Source: Clostridia bacterium (GTDB lineage: Bacteria > Bacillota > Clostridia > Christensenellales > Aristaeellaceae). From it: a DNA stretch of 64,000 nucleotides. The DNA lies in assembly GCA_017543905.1 (NCBI GenBank), contig JAFYFC010000044.1:1-64000 (forward strand). The letters are read 5' to 3'. The notes below the pieces were generated by a model. It was not told the DNA's origin and made no database searches. It saw nothing but the letters and a program-made list of their open reading frames with translations. Below, piece by piece: positions 62,184 through 64,000 of the stretch (position 1 is the first letter of the stretch; each line of letters begins with the position of its first letter). The translations under genes and the position numbers were made by a program.

Positions 62184-63308
62184 TCAGCTGAGTATCCTGA
62201 GCGCGAGCTCCGGATACACGGTCTTGTAGCCGTACAGCACGTCCATGGAATAGGTGCTCTTTTTGTACTTCTGATCGTAGCCCTTCGTGACGCGCAGGGA
62301 TATGCCGCCGAAGCTGGTAACGTAGCTCTCCACGCCCTGTCCGTCGGGATTTATCAGCGGACGGGTCACGAAGGCGAACGCCATCGGATTGAACGCGAGG
62401 TTCGCCGTGTGGCTGCCCACGAGCGTGACGGCAGTGTTCGCGGCGTAGCTCTTAAGCTGCGGATACACCTTTATTCCCGATATCGCGTTCGACGCGGCGG
62501 CCGCGCTGTCCTCGCATACCGTATAGCTGTCGCCCGCTATCACGAGAAGATCGCCCCTGACCAGCTTGCCTGTAAGGCTCGTGCCGCTCAGCGACAGCGT
62601 GTCCGCGCCCGCGCTTACCGCCGAGGCGAGCTTTACGCCCGAGTGCGCGCTTATGCCGCTAACGTGCTTTTTGACCGCCTGAGAGGTATAGTAATCCACT
62701 CCGAACACGCGTCCGAGGCAGCCCTGCCTGAGCGCGCGGGTGTCGCCGGATTTCTCAGCGTTCACGAGCGCGGGCAGCGTTATGAGCGACGCGTCCGCCT
62801 CTGTGTCCAGCACCACCACGCGTCCCTCGGAGGGCACCTTCGCGTCGTTTAACGCCTTCCTGACCGCCGCGAGCTCCGCAAGCGAGGAGGGCAGCGTGCC
62901 CGCAGTGCCCGTGAAATTCGCCACGTCCTTATACAGATTAAGGCCGTCGGAGTTTATCTTTTCCGCGAGCGCGGCGATCGCTGGCTCTATGAAGTCGCGC
63001 ATCAGCGCCTCCTCGCTGTTAAGGCTCACCGCGCTTTCTATCGCGCCCGCCGCCACGTCCACCGTCGCCAGTTTGTCCAGCGTCACGTCCACGCTGCTTT
63101 CTTTTATGTCCTCGTAGAAAACGCCCTGCGCCTGATCGAATTCGCGCGCGGTGAGCACGGCGGGCTTTCTGACCTGCACCGTGTCGCCGAGGTCCGAAAA
63201 CGCGTCTGAAAAGTCCTTGTATATCAGGGACGGGAACACCAGCTCGTCCATGAGTCTGGGCAGCGCTCTGCGCGCTATGGATTTGAGTGTTATGAAGCTG
63301 TTTGCCAT
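62184..63308 (-). CDS. Phage major capsid protein, P22 coat-like
   Basis: A 374-residue protein of the P22 gp5-like coat family: SIARRALPRLMDELVFPSLI, GDTVQVRKPAVLTAREF, VDVTLDKLATVDVAAGAIES at the N-terminus and NLAFNPMAFAFVTRPL near the C-terminus. HK97-type fold expected. A scaffold and a portal gene precede it, as in P22-like head modules. AAAGGAAAC precedes ATG. Confidence 0.9.
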   Translation of the reverse strand: MANSFITLKSIARRALPRLMDELVFPSLIYKDFSDAFSDLGDTVQVRKPAVLTAREFDQAQGVFYEDIKESSVDVTLDKLATVDVAAGAIESAVSLNSEEALMRDFIEPAIAALAEKINSDGLNLYKDVANFTGTAGTLPSSLAELAAVRKALNDAKVPSEGRVVVLDTEADASLITLPALVNAEKSGDTRALRQGCLGRVFGVDYYTSQAVKKHVSGISAHSGVKLASAVSAGADTLSLSGTSLTGKLVRGDLLVIAGDSYTVCEDSAAAASNAISGIKVYPQLKSYAANTAVTLVGSHTANLAFNPMAFAFVTRPLINPDGQGVESYVTSFGGISLRVTKGYDQKYKKSTYSMDVLYGYKTVYPELALRILS

Positions 63309-63368
63309 CGTATCTGTTTCCTTTCTTTAAATGTCGTTCGTCCGTCGAATGTCGTGCGCCGCACTGCG

Positions 63369-63713
63369 TTACAGGCGGGGCTTAAATCCCCTGAGAGTGT
63401 AGTATTCCCTGTCGCTCAGCGCGTCCTCGTCCGTATCGCTTGCGGCGGGCAGCGTGATGCCCCGCCCCGCAAGATGCTTGTCCATCTGTCTGGTCACCTC
63501 CTGCCTAAGCGCCCGTTCCACGCTGTCCACGCTTTTCAGGCACGCCTCGCGGTCCGAATAATCGAGTATCCCGCTCAGCTCCTGAGAAAGCCCCCTGTCC
63601 GCGAGCGTCTGCCTCGCCAGCAGCTTAAGCTCGCGCATTTCCACCTCGCGCTCGCGTTTTTCGAGCGCCTGCTCCGCCTCCTTTTCGGTATTTGCGTTCA
63701 TTTCCTCAGGCAT
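63369..63713 (-). CDS. Phage scaffolding protein
   Basis: A 114-residue, highly charged helical protein (ANTEKEAEQALEKREREVEM, RELKLLARQTLADRGLSQEL, DSVERALRQEVTRQM), typical of DUF4355-like scaffolds between portal and coat genes. Start chosen at ATG 63713, 6 nt after GGGAGGTG, not GTG 63722. Confidence 0.8.
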   Translation of the reverse strand: MPEEMNANTEKEAEQALEKREREVEMRELKLLARQTLADRGLSQELSGILDYSDREACLKSVDSVERALRQEVTRQMDKHLAGRGITLPAASDTDEDALSDREYYTLRGFKPRL

Positions 63714-63718
63714 GTATT

Positions 63719-64000
63719 TCACCTCCCTTCCGCGTTCCGCTTTTCGCCTGTGCGCCCGCTGCCCTCCGCGTAGATGCGCTCGACCTCGCGCTCGGTCATC
63801 TCCTCGTTCCAGTCGCCGTTTCCGTGCAAAAGCTCGACCATCGTGCGCGTGCTCATCGCGCCCGCCTCGCGCGCGGTCTTGACTGCGCTGGCGGCCTCGC
63901 TCAGGTTTTCGGGCAGAGCGCGGGTATAGGTGACGCTCACACGGGCGGCGTCCAGCTTGGGCGTGCCCCTTAAGCGCATAAAGCCCGCAAACAGCCTGAG
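63719..64000 (-). CDS. Phage portal protein (SPP1 gp6-like), C-terminal part
   Basis: Partial gene continuing beyond the right edge. The visible ~93 residues include VTYTRALPENLSEAASAVKT, STRTMVELLHGNGDWNEEMT and REVERIYAE, the C-terminal region of SPP1-type portals. It lies 5 nt upstream of the scaffold start. Terminase genes are expected to the right. Confidence 0.75.
   Translation of the reverse strand, partial: LRLFAGFMRLRGTPKLDAARVSVTYTRALPENLSEAASAVKTAREAGAMSTRTMVELLHGNGDWNEEMTEREVERIYAEGSGRTGEKRNAEGR

Overview
The window looks like a piece of a gut-type Bacillota chromosome of the class Clostridia, probably from an uncultured lineage (inference). The reasons are LplB/LplC-type sugar ABC transporters, DUF3795, DUF6273, TnpV, a giant BspA-like leucine-rich-repeat protein, consensus SigA-type promoters with purine-rich ribosome sites, and GC-rich coding DNA interrupted by AT-rich accessory DNA.

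Layout. 1-8.8 kb: a divergent carbohydrate locus. The minus-strand operon holds two permeases, a solute-binding protein, a sialidase-like beta-propeller protein and an SGNH hydrolase. The plus-strand pair is a DapA/NanA-family aldolase and an IclR regulator. 8.8-13.9 kb: a secreted 1671-residue leucine-rich-repeat protein. 14.1-25.3 kb: an accessory island next to the 3' end of guaA. It holds RhuM, Nudix, GNAT, a nuclease-helicase fusion, HNH, fragments of HsdM, a GNAT enzyme, TnpV and a winged-helix protein, and a decayed Tn7-like transposon (tnsA, serine recombinase, tnsB'-tnsC', tnsD'). 25.4-33.7 kb: guaA with a reduced glutaminase domain, an acyltransferase, then a six-gene plus-strand operon (Nudix, GH2-like, Gfo/Idh/MocA, GNAT, PHP phosphatase, serine hydrolase). 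33.9-39.4 kb: a secreted DUF6273 protein whose last exposed segment looks like the variable region of a diversity-generating retroelement target, then ogt, a STAS pair and a DUF2975/XRE pair. 39.5-44.4 kb: a degenerate zone of deletion scars (TetR/hydrolase, AAA ATPase, Rhs) that also holds rplM-rpsI and a duplicated rpsI tail flanking a DUF2442/DUF4160 pair. 44.5-53.5 kb: a second sugar locus with GH38 alpha-mannosidase, dapF and an ABC transporter operon. 53.5-64 kb: repeats, then a compact prophage late operon on the minus strand (portal, scaffold, P22-like coat, tail genes, lysin, holin) that runs off the right end.

The two transporter loci plausibly feed host- or plant-glycan sugars into the cell. 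An unusual noncoding element made of consecutive short perfect hairpins lies directly downstream of both glycan operons (1-265 and 44490-44912); its stems keep pairing although their sequence differs between the copies. The best leads are that element, the retroelement-type variable region, the Tn7-like remnant beside guaA, the GuaA variant without glutaminase residues, and the rpsI-tail duplication.
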